Shown: positions 51,230-61,496 of the stretch, one piece after another | Position numbering within the stretch: the first letter of the stretch is position 1 | How the letters are laid out: each line of letters begins with the position of its first letter | Assembly: GCF_000282515.1 (NCBI RefSeq) | Contig: NZ_AKJD01000054.1 | Span: forward strand, 62,001 to 126,000 | Length of the DNA stretch: 64,000 bases | From: Pseudomonas sp. GM80 | GTDB taxonomy: Bacteria; Pseudomonadota; Gammaproteobacteria; Pseudomonadales; Pseudomonadaceae | Direction: 5' to 3' | The notes under the pieces: generated by a model | Databases searched by the model: none | Told to the model about the DNA's origin: nothing | What the model saw: only the letters and a program-made list of their open reading frames with translations | Translations under genes and position numbers: made by a program

Positions 51230-54187
51230 TCACCCTGAAAGGCCAGCCTTGCGTAGCAGGCTGGCCGGCTCCACCGCATCGATCTGCTGTGGATCGAGAA
51301 AGCGCGTGGCGTATTGCAGGTACACGCCTTCGTTGATGAACAGCCCGAACAGCTCGGCATCGATGTGCGCCTCATGGCTCATCGTCGCCATGATGTTCAA
51401 CGCTTCGCTCAAGGATTTGGCCTTCTTGTACGGCCGGTCCGCCGCCGTCAACGCTTCGAAAATATCGGCAATCGCCATCATCCGCGCCGGCAGGCTCATC
51501 TCTTCGCGCTTCAAGCGTTTTGGATAACCGCTGCCGTCCATTTTTTCGTGATGACCGCCGGCGATTTCGGCGACGCTGTCCAGGTGCCCGGGGAAGGGCA
51601 AATGGCTGAGCATCAGGATCGTCTGCACCATGTGGTGATTGATGATGTAGCGTTCTTCGCGCGTCAGCGTGCCGCGACTGATGCTCAGGTTATACAGCTC
51701 GCCGCGATTGTATTTGTAGCGCGGCACATCCAGTTTGAAGCCCCATGGATTGTCTTCGGGAATCACCTCGCCGGGATCGCGTTCGAGCAGGTGCTCGGGC
51801 TTGTCCGTCAGGAGGTTTTCGCGGACCGGCAACGTCGGTGCCGGCGTGCGTGCCTGACGACGGTTTTCCTCCCATGACACACCCAGACGGTCGTCCAGGG
51901 TACGCATCCAGGTGCGTTGGGCCAGCTTATTGAGTCGCAGTAGATCGGCTTCGGCCATCGCCTCGCTGCCCAGATTGCAGCGCGCAACAAATGCGAAGTC
52001 TTCGTCCAATGCCGTCAGCGTGGCGTCGCGCCGTTCGCTCAGTTGCGCCTCGTCACCGCCGTTGGCCAGCGCTTGCCAATAGCTGATCCAGGCATCGCGC
52101 TTGAGGACTTCGAAACGCGTGCGGATCTCGTGTATGCGGTCGTTGATGGTTTCCAGTTTGGTGGCTTTGTCGACCACGTACTCCGGCGTCGTGACCTTGC
52201 CGCAATCGTGCAGCCACGCGGCGATATGCAGCGCCTCCCACTCATCCTCACTGGGCTGGTAAGCCTTGAACGCAGGCGCCTGGCTGGCAGCAGCGGCTTG
52301 GGCAAGCATCAGCGTCAGTTCCGGCACTCGCTGGCAATGTCCGCCGGTGTAGGGGCTTTTGGCGTCGATGGCGCCGGCGAGCAATTGAATGAACGCATCC
52401 AGTAACTGTTTCTGTTTGGCCTGCAAGCGCTGACTTTCAATACTGACGGCCGCGGCGCCGGACACCGCTTGCAAAAAGGCGATACGGTCAGGCAGCAGTT
52501 TTTCCAGATCGGCCGCGTTGCCGCTGTCGTTCACCAGCAGGACCAACAGGCCGATGGTTTCATTGTGTCGATTACGCAGACGGATACCGATCAGGTGCAC
52601 GCGCGGCGACGACATCGCCAGCAGGACTTTCTGCAGATCATCAGCCTGCTCGAACCCCAGGTTACTCACGACATTGTCGGCGCTGGCCAGTTGTTGAAAC
52701 CACGCCGGGCCCTCAGGCGCTTGCAGGTCTCGGCCCGCAATATCGAAGGGCTCAAGCGTTTGCTCGGTACCGTCAATCACCAGCCCGTAAGGCTCCATGC
52801 GATTGCCGTCACTTTCGCGCAAATAGATCAGCCCAGCCTGGGCCTGGGCGATCTGCACGGTTTCGAACAGCACCCGTTGCAGCAACGGCGCGAAGCGGGT
52901 CTCGGCGCACAGGCTGTCGGTAATGCGGAAGAAACTGGCCAGGGTGTCTTTCATTCGCGCCATCGACACACTCAACTGATCGACTTCAAGCACTGGCGAA
53001 CGCCGCGCCAGTGGAAAGTTGAAATCGAAACTGCGGATCGCGTCGGCCTCTTTCACCAGCGCGCGCAGGGGTTTGACCAGCAGCCGTGAAATCAGCCAGC
53101 CCAGAGGCAGGCACAGCAACAAGGTCGCCAGCGTTATCAGCGCACCTTGCCAGCGCATGCGGTAAGCATCGACCAGCAATTCGTCTTCCGGCACCAACAG
53201 CGCCAGTTGCAAGCCCTTCGGTCCGCCTTCCTGCATGCTGCTGCGGGCGACGATCCATTGCCGACCGTCGGCCTGCAGGCGACGGCCCTGCTGGGCGCCG
53301 GACAGCAGCGCGTGCAGGCTCGGGCTCAGGTCAGTCACTTTGGCCAGCCGCGCGGTGCGGTCATCGACAATCAATCGGCTGCTGTCGGGGTAGGCAACGG
53401 CATTGCCATCAGCATCGAACAGGGCGATTTCGGTGGCCGGCGTCACCACGTGTTTGTTCAGGGTGGCGGACAGTGCTTCAAGTGTCAGGTCGGCGGCGAT
53501 TACGGCGTTTGCGCCGCTGCGCCGGGCGAGGGTGGTGCCAACGTTGTGAGTCGAGAAAAACACGTAGGGTTCGGTGGTGATCTGCTCGGCTTGCTGGCGC
53601 GCACTTGTAAACCAGGCGCGACCGCGTGGGTCGTAGGTGTCGTCGGGGTTGTCGAGACGGCTGAGGGCGGTCAGAGACTGATCGAAGAACAGCGATTGCG
53701 AGTGCGCCTCGCCGTCGGCGCCATGCTCGATGCTCCAGACCTGATAAGCCGCTGCATCCGGTGCCTTGAGCAGGGTCTTCAACGCGGCGGAGCGCAGTGG
53801 GCGCACCATGAAGAAATCGCCATTGGCATAACCCAGGTACAGCGAGGCCAGGTCGGGGTTGTCGGTGAGCGACTGGCTGAACGGCTTGAGCAACGGCAGG
53901 CGCTGCTCAAGGTGCAGCGCCTGAGTGGCCGGATTGTCCGCCAGCAGGCTCAACAGGTGGCGGATCGGTTGATAGGTGGCGTGCAGGTCGACCCGCACAT
54001 CCTGTTCGATACGGTTGAACAGCTTTTCGCTGCTCGACAGGATGATCTGCGTGGTCTGCCGGTAATTGAACAGGCCGAGGATCACCCCAGTGAGCAACAA
54101 CAGAAAGGTGAACATGACGCTGATGTGCACATGCAGAGGGAAACGGCGTTGTTCCGGGTGTCGTTCCGGGCGCAGTGGGCTGGGCAT
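51230..54187 (-). CDS. HD-GYP-type phosphohydrolase with Cache, HAMP and GAF domains
   Basis: A 985-residue membrane sensor, probably a c-di-GMP phosphodiesterase. N-terminal helix (about 25-45), a double-Cache periplasmic domain (about 50-300), second helix near 340, HAMP, a GAF-like domain (about 405-550) and a C-terminal HD-GYP with LHDCGKV (His660, Asp661) and HHEKMDGSGYP (Gly887 onward). The gap between these two motifs is about 225 residues; 60-80 is usual, so an insertion of some 150 residues lies in the catalytic domain. ATG at 54187 follows GGAGACGTCG; a GTG at 54214 is the alternative. Directly downstream of, and same strand as, the BvgS-like gene. Confidence 0.87.
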   Translation of the reverse strand: MPSPLRPERHPEQRRFPLHVHISVMFTFLLLLTGVILGLFNYRQTTQIILSSSEKLFNRIEQDVRVDLHATYQPIRHLLSLLADNPATQALHLEQRLPLLKPFSQSLTDNPDLASLYLGYANGDFFMVRPLRSAALKTLLKAPDAAAYQVWSIEHGADGEAHSQSLFFDQSLTALSRLDNPDDTYDPRGRAWFTSARQQAEQITTEPYVFFSTHNVGTTLARRSGANAVIAADLTLEALSATLNKHVVTPATEIALFDADGNAVAYPDSSRLIVDDRTARLAKVTDLSPSLHALLSGAQQGRRLQADGRQWIVARSSMQEGGPKGLQLALLVPEDELLVDAYRMRWQGALITLATLLLCLPLGWLISRLLVKPLRALVKEADAIRSFDFNFPLARRSPVLEVDQLSVSMARMKDTLASFFRITDSLCAETRFAPLLQRVLFETVQIAQAQAGLIYLRESDGNRMEPYGLVIDGTEQTLEPFDIAGRDLQAPEGPAWFQQLASADNVVSNLGFEQADDLQKVLLAMSSPRVHLIGIRLRNRHNETIGLLVLLVNDSGNAADLEKLLPDRIAFLQAVSGAAAVSIESQRLQAKQKQLLDAFIQLLAGAIDAKSPYTGGHCQRVPELTLMLAQAAAASQAPAFKAYQPSEDEWEALHIAAWLHDCGKVTTPEYVVDKATKLETINDRIHEIRTRFEVLKRDAWISYWQALANGGDEAQLSERRDATLTALDEDFAFVARCNLGSEAMAEADLLRLNKLAQRTWMRTLDDRLGVSWEENRRQARTPAPTLPVRENLLTDKPEHLLERDPGEVIPEDNPWGFKLDVPRYKYNRGELYNLSISRGTLTREERYIINHHMVQTILMLSHLPFPGHLDSVAEIAGGHHEKMDGSGYPKRLKREEMSLPARMMAIADIFEALTAADRPYKKAKSLSEALNIMATMSHEAHIDAELFGLFINEGVYLQYATRFLDPQQIDAVEPASLLRKAGLSG

Positions 54188-54234
54188 TTCGACGTCTCCA
54201 TGATGTTTACTCACTGCTCAGCGCCCAAGCATAG

Positions 54235-57200
54235 TTAAGGCAAAGTCATTCTGCCTTGGTCGGTCAATGCCAATTGTTGCTGCAAGGCGTGCTCCAGTTC
54301 GAGCATCACTCGGTTGCTGGCCGCACACCGTCGGGCGATCTCGTCTTTGGCCAACGCTTGCGTACAGGCTTGCTCAAGGGCTTCGCAACTTTCGATCACG
54401 CGCGAGGCTTGAGCGATGCGCGCAGCGCCCTTGATCTTGTGCGCGACCAAGGCCAACGCCTGGCAATCATTGTGTGGCGACAGCGCGAGCAACTCCTCCC
54501 GATCCAGGCGGCTGCTTTTCAACAGTTCGGCCAGCAGTCGTCGGTTTTGCTCGGGGTTGCCGCCGGTCAGCATATGCAGGCTTTGCAGATTGAACACGGC
54601 TGGCGCCGGCGCGGGCGTGACGTTGTCGACCCATTGACTCAATTGGCTCAGGCTCAAGGGTTTGAACAGGCAATCGTCCATGCCTGCTTGTTTGCAGCGT
54701 TGTATTTCTTCGGGTTGCGCGTTGGCCGTGAAGCCCAGCACCACGCAGGGCGTGCGGCGGTTCTGCAGCTCATGCTGGCGAATTGCGCGAGTCAGTTCAT
54801 AGCCGTTCATCAACGGCATGTTGCAGTCGACGATCACCAGATCAAATTGGCCATCCCTCCACAGGTCGAGTCCGCTGCTGCCATTCTCGGCGACACTGAA
54901 GCGGTGGCCGAGGAACTCCAGTTGCTGGCACATCAACAGGCGATTGGCCGGGTGATCGTCGACCACCAGGACATTCAGGGGCGTCAGCGAAGTCTTGATG
55001 GCAGGCTCGGTCTTTCGCGTGCTGACTTCGGCCGGCAAGGTTTCCAGTGGCAACGAAACAGACACTTGAGTGCCGATGCCGGGATGGCTGCTCAGTTGCA
55101 GCTTGCCACCCATCATCTCGCACAGGTTGCGACTGATCACCAGGCCCAGGCCGGCGCCGCTGCGGCTTTGTGGCCCGCTGTTCTCCGCCTGGGCAAAGGG
55201 TTCGAACAGGCGCTGTTGGTCTTCGGCGCTGATGCCGACACCACTGTCCTGAACGCTCAGTTGCATGAGCGAGCGTGCCGGGTCGTCAGTGGTCATCAGG
55301 TCCAGGGTGATTCTGATCTGCCCCAGCTCGGTAAACTTGATCGCGTTGCTGATCAGATTCGACAGCACTTGCTTGAAACGCAACGGGTCCAGATGTACGT
55401 CCACTGCCAGCTCCGGCGGATTGACAGCCAGGTGCAGTGAGAGGCTTTTCTGCCGGGCGAGGCCGTCGAAGATTCGCGTGACAGACGCCACCGTCTCCAC
55501 CAGATTGACCCGCTCCGGGCACAGGCTCAGGCGTCCTGACTCGATTCGCGCGATGTCCAGAATGTCGCCGATCAGGCCCAGCAGGTCTTTGGCCGAGTGG
55601 TAGGCGGTGTCGATCGAAGAACGGTCCGGGTGCTGTTGATCCATGCGCTTGAGCGTCAGCTCGAGCATGCCGATCACGGCATTCATCGGTGTGCGGATCT
55701 CATGGCTCATCGTCGCCAGAAAAGTGCTCTTGGCACGGTTGGCATCATCCGCATGTTCCTTGGCCGTGCGCAGCTCTTCAAACAATTGGCGGCGTTCGCT
55801 GATGTCGATCCAGCCGCCGATGATGCCTTGTACGTCACCGCTGGAGTCGCGATACGGCAGGATCCAGTGATAGATCGTCAGGCGCCGGTTACCGATGTGC
55901 AGCGGTCGGTCGAGCACCAGCGGAATGCCCTCGGCCACCACGCGCTGGTAATCCGCCTGAAACGCCTGCGCTTCGAAGGCGTTGCTCAGAGAGCCATTCA
56001 TCACGCTTTTGCCGATGACGTCTTCGCGTCTGGCATTGAAGGCTTCAAGGTAGCTGTCATTGCAGCTCTGCAGCAGGCCCTGGCGATCGCGAACGTAGAT
56101 CGGATGCGGTGTGCCGTTGACCAGTGAGCGCATGAATTCGTATTGATCGTTGAGCGCGCGTTCAGCTGCCTGACGCTGTTTGATCTGCCGACGCATGTAG
56201 GCATTCCAGGCCAGCAACAGCAGCAAGAGCAGGCAGGCGCCGATGATCACTTGGTAGAACAGGCGCTGATAGTTGCGCCAGGTGTTCTGCGAGGTGGTTG
56301 CATACCCGCGCCAACGCCCGTTGATCACCCCGAGTTCTTCAGGCGCGATGCTCAGCAAGGCTTTGTTGATGATCGAGCCCAGCTCGGTATTGTCGCGCGC
56401 GGTGGCCAGCGAAAAGGCTGCCTGACCGGTACCGATGGTGGTGGTGATTTGCAGTGCGCGTTCGAAAATGCGCGATGAGATGAAGTAATTGGCGATCACC
56501 AGCGAGTTCACCGCGCCGTCGACATGACCCTCGGCCAATAGCGAGACCGCGCTGAAGGTGTCTGCCGTTTCGATCAGGTGAATGCGCGGAAAGTCCCGGC
56601 GAAAGTATTCGACCATCGGATTGCCTTGCGCGATCGCCAGTTGCTTGCCTTTGAGCTGACCCAGATTGGTGGGGCTGTCGGCGCTTTTGCGGGTCAGCAA
56701 AACGTAGGAGTTTTCCAGGTAGGGGCGACTGAAATTCAGGGTTTCTTCGCGCTCGGCGGTTGGCAGCAGCGCGGCGATCAGGTCGGCCTGATGGTTGTCG
56801 ATCTGTTTGACCATCTCGGCATCGTTGCGGCTACGGCGGATCTCGAAACGCAGGCCGGTGCGCAGGCGGATCAGTTCGAGCAGGTCGGCGCTGATGCCGC
56901 GAAAATTGCCGTCGCTGTCGAAGAATGTCAGCGGCGCGTAGGCCTCGTTGACCACTACGCTGACCACCGGATGGCGTTTGATCCAGGTCTCTTCGCGCTG
57001 ACTCAGTTGCAACTTCTGGTCAGTGAGCAAAAGGTCGCTGCCGGCGCTCCAGCGTTTGGCAATATTTTCGCGTTCGTTGCGCGGAACCGCCTTGAGCACG
57101 GAATTGATGACGCCCAGCAACTGCGGATTATTGCGGCGTACGGCGAAACTGAAGCCTTGGGCTTCCTGCTTGCCGAAGTTGGCCATGCGCACGTTGTTCA

Positions 57201-57879
57201 GGTAACCCTTGTTGATCATGTAATGCGTTGAGAGGGTGTCGCCGAGAAACACATCGGCCTGATCGAACGCGACGGCGTTGAGCGCATTCTGGTAGGACGG
57301 GTAGCAGGTGATCAGCGCCTTGGGATACAGCGCCTTGACCTCGGCCAGCGGCAGGTAGTGATAGACCATGCTCAGGCGCAGACCTGCCAGGCCTTCGCTC
57401 AGTGAGCGGGTTTCGCCTTCGCGGGTGACGAGCACAGGTTGATCGATGGCATAGGGTTCGGACAGTGCGAGGTTGGCGTTACCGGCCTCGAAGCCATTGG
57501 CGGTACCGAGCATGTCCACTTGCCCGTCGACCAGCGCACGAATCGCCGCGTCCCGCGAGGGGAAGCGCTGAATGCGGATCGGCAGCCCGGTGGCGTTGCT
57601 CAGCAATCCCGCGTAGTCGGCGGTCAGCCCCTCGTAATCACGGCCGCTGACGGTCATGTCAAAGGGCGGGTAGTCGGGGGCGGAGGTGCCCAGTATCAGT
57701 TCGCGACGAGTTTGCAGCCATTGGTGTTGCGACGGTTCCAGCGGCACCGATACGGGTTCGCTTGCCGAGCGACTGAGCAACGCATAGTGCGGCGACGTGG
57801 TAAATACGGCGAAGGCGCTGGTGCTCAACAACAGACCGGCACTCAAGGCAATCAAATAGCGCGTTAAACGACTGGGCAT
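54235..57879 (-). CDS. BvgS/EvgS-like hybrid histidine kinase
   Basis: A 1214-residue tripartite phosphorelay kinase. Signal-like helix at the N terminus, two family-3 periplasmic binding domains (about 50-265 and 285-520), one membrane helix near 535-555 (QVIIGACLLLLLLLAWNAYM), PAS (about 570-690), HisKA with MSHEIRTPMNAVIGML (His726), HATPase (SRSGAGLGLVISRNLCE), a receiver (VLVVDDHPANRLLM, LVIVDCNMPLMNGYE) and a C-terminal HPt domain (VAHKIKGAARIA). ATG at 57879; a GTG at 57891 overlaps the regulator's stop. Coupled to the LuxR-type regulator next to it. The layout equals P. aeruginosa RocS1-like proteins. Confidence 0.93.
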   Translation of the reverse strand: MPSRLTRYLIALSAGLLLSTSAFAVFTTSPHYALLSRSASEPVSVPLEPSQHQWLQTRRELILGTSAPDYPPFDMTVSGRDYEGLTADYAGLLSNATGLPIRIQRFPSRDAAIRALVDGQVDMLGTANGFEAGNANLALSEPYAIDQPVLVTREGETRSLSEGLAGLRLSMVYHYLPLAEVKALYPKALITCYPSYQNALNAVAFDQADVFLGDTLSTHYMINKGYLNNVRMANFGKQEAQGFSFAVRRNNPQLLGVINSVLKAVPRNERENIAKRWSAGSDLLLTDQKLQLSQREETWIKRHPVVSVVVNEAYAPLTFFDSDGNFRGISADLLELIRLRTGLRFEIRRSRNDAEMVKQIDNHQADLIAALLPTAEREETLNFSRPYLENSYVLLTRKSADSPTNLGQLKGKQLAIAQGNPMVEYFRRDFPRIHLIETADTFSAVSLLAEGHVDGAVNSLVIANYFISSRIFERALQITTTIGTGQAAFSLATARDNTELGSIINKALLSIAPEELGVINGRWRGYATTSQNTWRNYQRLFYQVIIGACLLLLLLLAWNAYMRRQIKQRQAAERALNDQYEFMRSLVNGTPHPIYVRDRQGLLQSCNDSYLEAFNARREDVIGKSVMNGSLSNAFEAQAFQADYQRVVAEGIPLVLDRPLHIGNRRLTIYHWILPYRDSSGDVQGIIGGWIDISERRQLFEELRTAKEHADDANRAKSTFLATMSHEIRTPMNAVIGMLELTLKRMDQQHPDRSSIDTAYHSAKDLLGLIGDILDIARIESGRLSLCPERVNLVETVASVTRIFDGLARQKSLSLHLAVNPPELAVDVHLDPLRFKQVLSNLISNAIKFTELGQIRITLDLMTTDDPARSLMQLSVQDSGVGISAEDQQRLFEPFAQAENSGPQSRSGAGLGLVISRNLCEMMGGKLQLSSHPGIGTQVSVSLPLETLPAEVSTRKTEPAIKTSLTPLNVLVVDDHPANRLLMCQQLEFLGHRFSVAENGSSGLDLWRDGQFDLVIVDCNMPLMNGYELTRAIRQHELQNRRTPCVVLGFTANAQPEEIQRCKQAGMDDCLFKPLSLSQLSQWVDNVTPAPAPAVFNLQSLHMLTGGNPEQNRRLLAELLKSSRLDREELLALSPHNDCQALALVAHKIKGAARIAQASRVIESCEALEQACTQALAKDEIARRCAASNRVMLELEHALQQQLALTDQGRMTLP

Positions 57880-57887
57880 GCTGGCTC

Positions 57888-58514
57888 TCACACGAGTGCG
57901 TTACGTTTGGCCATCTCGATAAGTTCTACAAGGGATTTGGCTTTGAGTTTTTGCATCAAGCGTTTCTTGTAGGTGCTGACGGTCTTGTTACTCAGAAACA
58001 TGCCCTTGGCGATTTCCTTGTTGGTACGCCCCTGGGCAAATAACTGCAATACCATAAGTTCACGGTCATTGACGGATTTGAACAGTTCGAGTTCGGCGTA
58101 GCGGATGTCATCAGGACGAACCGGATTCAAAGCCTGGCTGGGGAAATAGTTGTAACCGGAAAGTACTGCCTTGATTGCACTGACCAGTTCACTCAAGTCC
58201 TCTTGTTTACAGACATACCCCGATGCACCGGACTGCATGCAACGAATGCCGAACAGGGTTGGGCATTGCGCAGTGAGAACCAGGGTTTTCAACGAAGAAC
58301 CCATGGCGTTGAACCGGGCGAGGACTTCGAGGCCATCGAGCTTGGGAATGCTGATGTCGAGAATGATCAGGTCGGGCAGGCATTCGCGCACCATTTGCAT
58401 GGCATCGACCCCATTATCGGTTTCGCCAACGACCTTGTAGCCTTCATGTTCCAGCAGCATTCGAACAGCAAGACGGATGACCGGGTGATCGTCGACAATA
58501 AAAACGGAGTTCAT
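57888..58514 (-). CDS. LuxR-type response regulator (BvgA/EvgA/RocA-like)
   Basis: A 208-residue NarL-type regulator: receiver domain with VFIVDDHPVIRLAVRMLL, phospho-acceptor Asp53 in LIILDISIPKLDG, and a C-terminal LuxR helix-turn-helix VNDRELMVLQLFAQGRTNKEIAKGMFLSNKTVSTYKKRLMQKL. ATG at 58514; upstream 58550 start is not supported. It precedes the hybrid kinase by one base or overlaps it, so they form one operon and a dedicated phosphorelay pair. Targets unknown; BvgA-like regulators in Pseudomonas control fimbriae and biofilm genes. Confidence 0.94.
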   Translation of the reverse strand: MNSVFIVDDHPVIRLAVRMLLEHEGYKVVGETDNGVDAMQMVRECLPDLIILDISIPKLDGLEVLARFNAMGSSLKTLVLTAQCPTLFGIRCMQSGASGYVCKQEDLSELVSAIKAVLSGYNYFPSQALNPVRPDDIRYAELELFKSVNDRELMVLQLFAQGRTNKEIAKGMFLSNKTVSTYKKRLMQKLKAKSLVELIEMAKRNALV

Positions 58515-58812
58515 AATCAAATCCCATACAAGCACGAATAAAGCGCGCACCTTAGCTCAGATGTATGAGCGCTCGTATGAGTGGGTGTGGCTCAAGGTGC
58601 GTTATCGGATTATTCCTACAATTAATGAGGAAGAGGACTACGGGGGATTAGGTCTGATGTAAGGAAGTGCAGGTTTTTTTAATTGTTTTTGAGTGTTGGC
58701 GTTGTTGCGAGAGTTTGACTTCGATGAGCCTGTGAAGTGTGTTTAATGTTATTGCTACAGGTGTTTTTATTTGTTCACCCAACCGGCCACAAGGCCGGTT
58801 GGGTGCCAGAGG
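58515..58812. other. AT-rich intergenic region before the response-regulator gene
   Basis: Almost 300 bp without a gene, clearly AT-richer than its surroundings (58605-58780). It holds the dgt 3' hairpin at 58777-58804 and the promoter region of the regulator-kinase operon, which I could not pin down. Confidence 0.5.
58777..58804 (-). terminator. strong hairpin after dgt
   Basis: Perfect 12-bp arms ACCCAACCGGCC / GGCCGGTTGGGT around ACAA, 8 bp beyond the dgt stop. Downstream on the minus strand there is GAACAAATAAAAA rather than a T run. Confidence 0.6.
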
Positions 58813-60141
58813 TCAATGACTGGAACGTCCGGTCATTTCCAGCGCCATGTCGCTGGCATAGCTGTCGGTCATGCCGGCGATAAAGTCGATCATGCGCAGA
58901 AACGAGGCGTGTAACGAACCCTGTGGATCAGGGGCGTTATTGCCCAGCAAATCGAGGATGCGCCGGCTTTTGAACGACGGCGTACGCCCATTGTGTTGTT
59001 CCAGCGCGGCACCACAGAACGAATTGAGCAGAATTTCCAGCGTCGTATAAGCGCCGATTTCGTGCAGGGTTTTGCGCTTGTCCTGAAAGATCTTCTTGCG
59101 GGCGATGTCCTTGGCGTTCAATACACAACGCTTGGCCGGGCCGTGCATGTGCTCCACCAGATCGCCGTGCAGCGTGCCGGCGAGCAAGGCATCCTGCTGT
59201 TCGACAAAGGCGCGCGCCGCCGCGTTGGTCAGGTGCTCGATGGCCTTGCCGCGCAGAATCGCCAGTTTGCGCCGCCGTGAATCCTGAGGGCCGAGTTGGC
59301 GGTAGGTTTCCGGCAGATCGTCGCCCACCAGGCCGAGCAACAGCGATTCGACTTCGGCGTAGTCCAGCAACTCCATTTCGAGGCCGTCTTCGAGGTCGAT
59401 CAGTGCATAGCAGATGTCGTCAGCCGCCTCCATCAGGTACACCAGCGGATGGCGCGCCCAGCGCTGGTCTTCGATTTGCGGCAAACCGAGTTTGTGGGCG
59501 ATCTGCTCAAGCAGCGGCAGTTCGCTCTGATAGCAGCCGAACTTGTGTTTCTTGTAGCCGAGCGAGTCGGCGTGGCGCGCGGTCCACGGGTACTTGAGGT
59601 AAGTGCCGAGGGTGGCGTAGGTCAGTCGCGTACCGCCGTCGAACTGGTGATACTCCAGTTGCGTGAGTACGCGGAATCCCTGGGCGTTGCCTTCGAAATT
59701 GAGGAAGTCACCGCGCTCGGCGTCGCTCATGCCGTCCAGCCAGCCGCGCCCGGCAGCTTGTTGAAACCAATGGCGGATCGCATCTTCGCCGGAATGGCCG
59801 AATGGCGGATTGCCGATGTCGTGGGCCAGGCAAGCGGATTGCACGACCATGCCCAGATCGGCCGGATCGCACCATTCGGGCAGGGCACTGCGCAGGGTTT
59901 CACCGACGCGCATGCCCAGCGAACGGCCGACGCAACTGACTTCCAGCGAGTGGGTCAGGCGCGTGTGGATGTGATCGTTGCTGGTGACCGGGTGCACTTG
60001 GGTCTTGCGTCCCAGGCGCCGAAACGCACCGGAAAAAATGATGCGGTCATGGTCTTTGTGAAAAGGGCTGCGGCCAAGTTCTTGCGGGCTGTGCAGTGGC
60101 TTTCCGAGGCGTTCGCGGTTGAGCAGGGTCTGCCAATCCAA
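58813..60141 (-). CDS. dgt: deoxyguanosinetriphosphate triphosphohydrolase (dGTPase)
   Basis: A 442-residue HD-domain dNTPase that splits dGTP (and often other dNTPs) into nucleoside and triphosphate; cytosolic. [33 protein letters not shown] starts the HD domain, [25 protein letters not shown] carries the second metal His-Asp pair, and SRSDE-type lysine-rich segments follow. The C terminus [23 protein letters not shown] is typical. Upstream extension from 60141 is not possible; ATG is the first in-frame Met. No partner gene; a hairpin follows the stop. Confidence 0.95.
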   Translation of the reverse strand: MDWQTLLNRERLGKPLHSPQELGRSPFHKDHDRIIFSGAFRRLGRKTQVHPVTSNDHIHTRLTHSLEVSCVGRSLGMRVGETLRSALPEWCDPADLGMVVQSACLAHDIGNPPFGHSGEDAIRHWFQQAAGRGWLDGMSDAERGDFLNFEGNAQGFRVLTQLEYHQFDGGTRLTYATLGTYLKYPWTARHADSLGYKKHKFGCYQSELPLLEQIAHKLGLPQIEDQRWARHPLVYLMEAADDICYALIDLEDGLEMELLDYAEVESLLLGLVGDDLPETYRQLGPQDSRRRKLAILRGKAIEHLTNAAARAFVEQQDALLAGTLHGDLVEHMHGPAKRCVLNAKDIARKKIFQDKRKTLHEIGAYTTLEILLNSFCGAALEQHNGRTPSFKSRRILDLLGNNAPDPQGSLHASFLRMIDFIAGMTDSYASDMALEMTGRSSH

Positions 60142-60209
60142 GGCTGATTCTCTCCGTCTGGTGACTGATGCCCTAGCTTCCCGGTTCAGCCCTGCACCTG
60201 CAAGCGGAA

Positions 60210-61373
60210 CTACAGGCCGGCCGCATCAATATCGATCAGCAGTAACCGTTCGCCATTATCGAAAAACTGTCCGGCCGTGAGGCAATACTGATTGCTGGTG
60301 GCATCGCGGTAGGTGTTCGACAGCGTAAGGCGGCGTTCTTCCCAGCCTTCGGCGAGCAGATGATAGAAGTACGGGCGCCACGACCAGTTGTGCCCCAGAT
60401 AACGGTTGTCGGCGACCCAGCCGTTCTGCCGCCATTCCAGGTTCGGCGTCAGTTGCGTGCCGTGCCGGTCGCATTGATAAAAACGCAGCAACCATGGAAA
60501 CGCATCCAGTTGCGGCAATGCACTCAAGGGGGCGCGGGCCTGAGCCCAGGCTTGCAGAATCGCCATCAGCTCGCCGAGTTGCTGGCGCATCTGCATCAGT
60601 CGCCCGCGTTCGGTGAGTTTTTGCCGGACATAACGTTGGCGCAGCTCAGCGAAGCGTTGGACGAAAGCATCGGCGGCGAAGAAATCTTGCTGGGCGCGTG
60701 CGAACAGAAAACCCTGCACATAACGTGAACCGCACTCCAACGCAAAATTCAGTTGTGCTTCGGTCTCGACACCTTCGGCAATGATCCAGCAGCCGGTCTT
60801 CTCGGCCATCTGCGCAAGCGCTTTGACCACGTCACTGCTGGGCCCGCCCAACGCGGCAGCCTGGAACAGGCGCATATCGAGTTTGAGGATATCCGGCTGC
60901 AGCGCCAGCACGCGATCAAGCTGCGAATAGCCGGCGCCAAAATCATCAATCGCGATTCTCGCTCCCGCCTGACGATAACGCGCGACCACTTCGGCCAGGC
61001 GCTGATCATTGCCGCCCAGTTCGGTGATTTCGAAAACGATGCGTTGTGGATCGACATCATGCCGGGCCAGTTGCTTGAGGCTCGGCAGGGCTTGATCGGG
61101 ACGCAGACGACTGATCCAGCGTGGCGACATGTTAAGACTGAGAAACCAGTCGGCCGGCGCTTCATGCAGACGGCTCAAGGCGTTGTCACGGATTTGCCGG
61201 TCGAGGCGGCGCAGGGCGACGGCCGGCGTGCGCGGGTCGGCGAAAAGCGGCCCGACAGAGTTCAGTTGACCATCAGCCTGACGCAGGCGACCCAATGCTT
61301 CAACGCCTGCGATGCGTCCGGTGGCGGTGTCGATGAAAGGCTGAAAGCAGGCGAGCGGTTGCCCGTCGATCAC
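60210..61373 (-). CDS. EAL domain phosphodiesterase
   Basis: A 387-residue cytosolic c-di-GMP phosphodiesterase. EAL in AGVEALGRL near residue 25, then SLNMSP (Asn), FEITELGG (Glu), [14 protein letters not shown] (two Asp), LKLDMRLF (Lys), IIAEGVET (Glu) and VQGFLFA (Gln). The complete catalytic set suggests activity. After residue 240 a second domain (about 140 residues, [17 protein letters not shown]... to [11 protein letters not shown]) has the look of a small PAS- or cache-like sensor. ATG at 61373; no membrane segment. Lies between dgt and the YqjK-like gene. Confidence 0.92.
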   Translation of the reverse strand: MIDGQPLACFQPFIDTATGRIAGVEALGRLRQADGQLNSVGPLFADPRTPAVALRRLDRQIRDNALSRLHEAPADWFLSLNMSPRWISRLRPDQALPSLKQLARHDVDPQRIVFEITELGGNDQRLAEVVARYRQAGARIAIDDFGAGYSQLDRVLALQPDILKLDMRLFQAAALGGPSSDVVKALAQMAEKTGCWIIAEGVETEAQLNFALECGSRYVQGFLFARAQQDFFAADAFVQRFAELRQRYVRQKLTERGRLMQMRQQLGELMAILQAWAQARAPLSALPQLDAFPWLLRFYQCDRHGTQLTPNLEWRQNGWVADNRYLGHNWSWRPYFYHLLAEGWEERRLTLSNTYRDATSNQYCLTAGQFFDNGERLLLIDIDAAGL

Positions 61374-61496
61374 GGGGCCTCCTTAGTCGTTCTTGTTCTG
61401 GTTGAACCCTGTCGACCGGGTAGGCAGGCAGGATTGAACCTCTGGATAAGAGGTTCATCCCGTCGGTATTGCAAGAATGTAGCCAGATGCGTCAGC

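Noticed and set aside
54256..55440. 394-residue frame antisense to the BvgS-like kinase
   Set aside because: The kinase has receiver and HPt motifs exactly there; the antisense translation has no recognisable domain.
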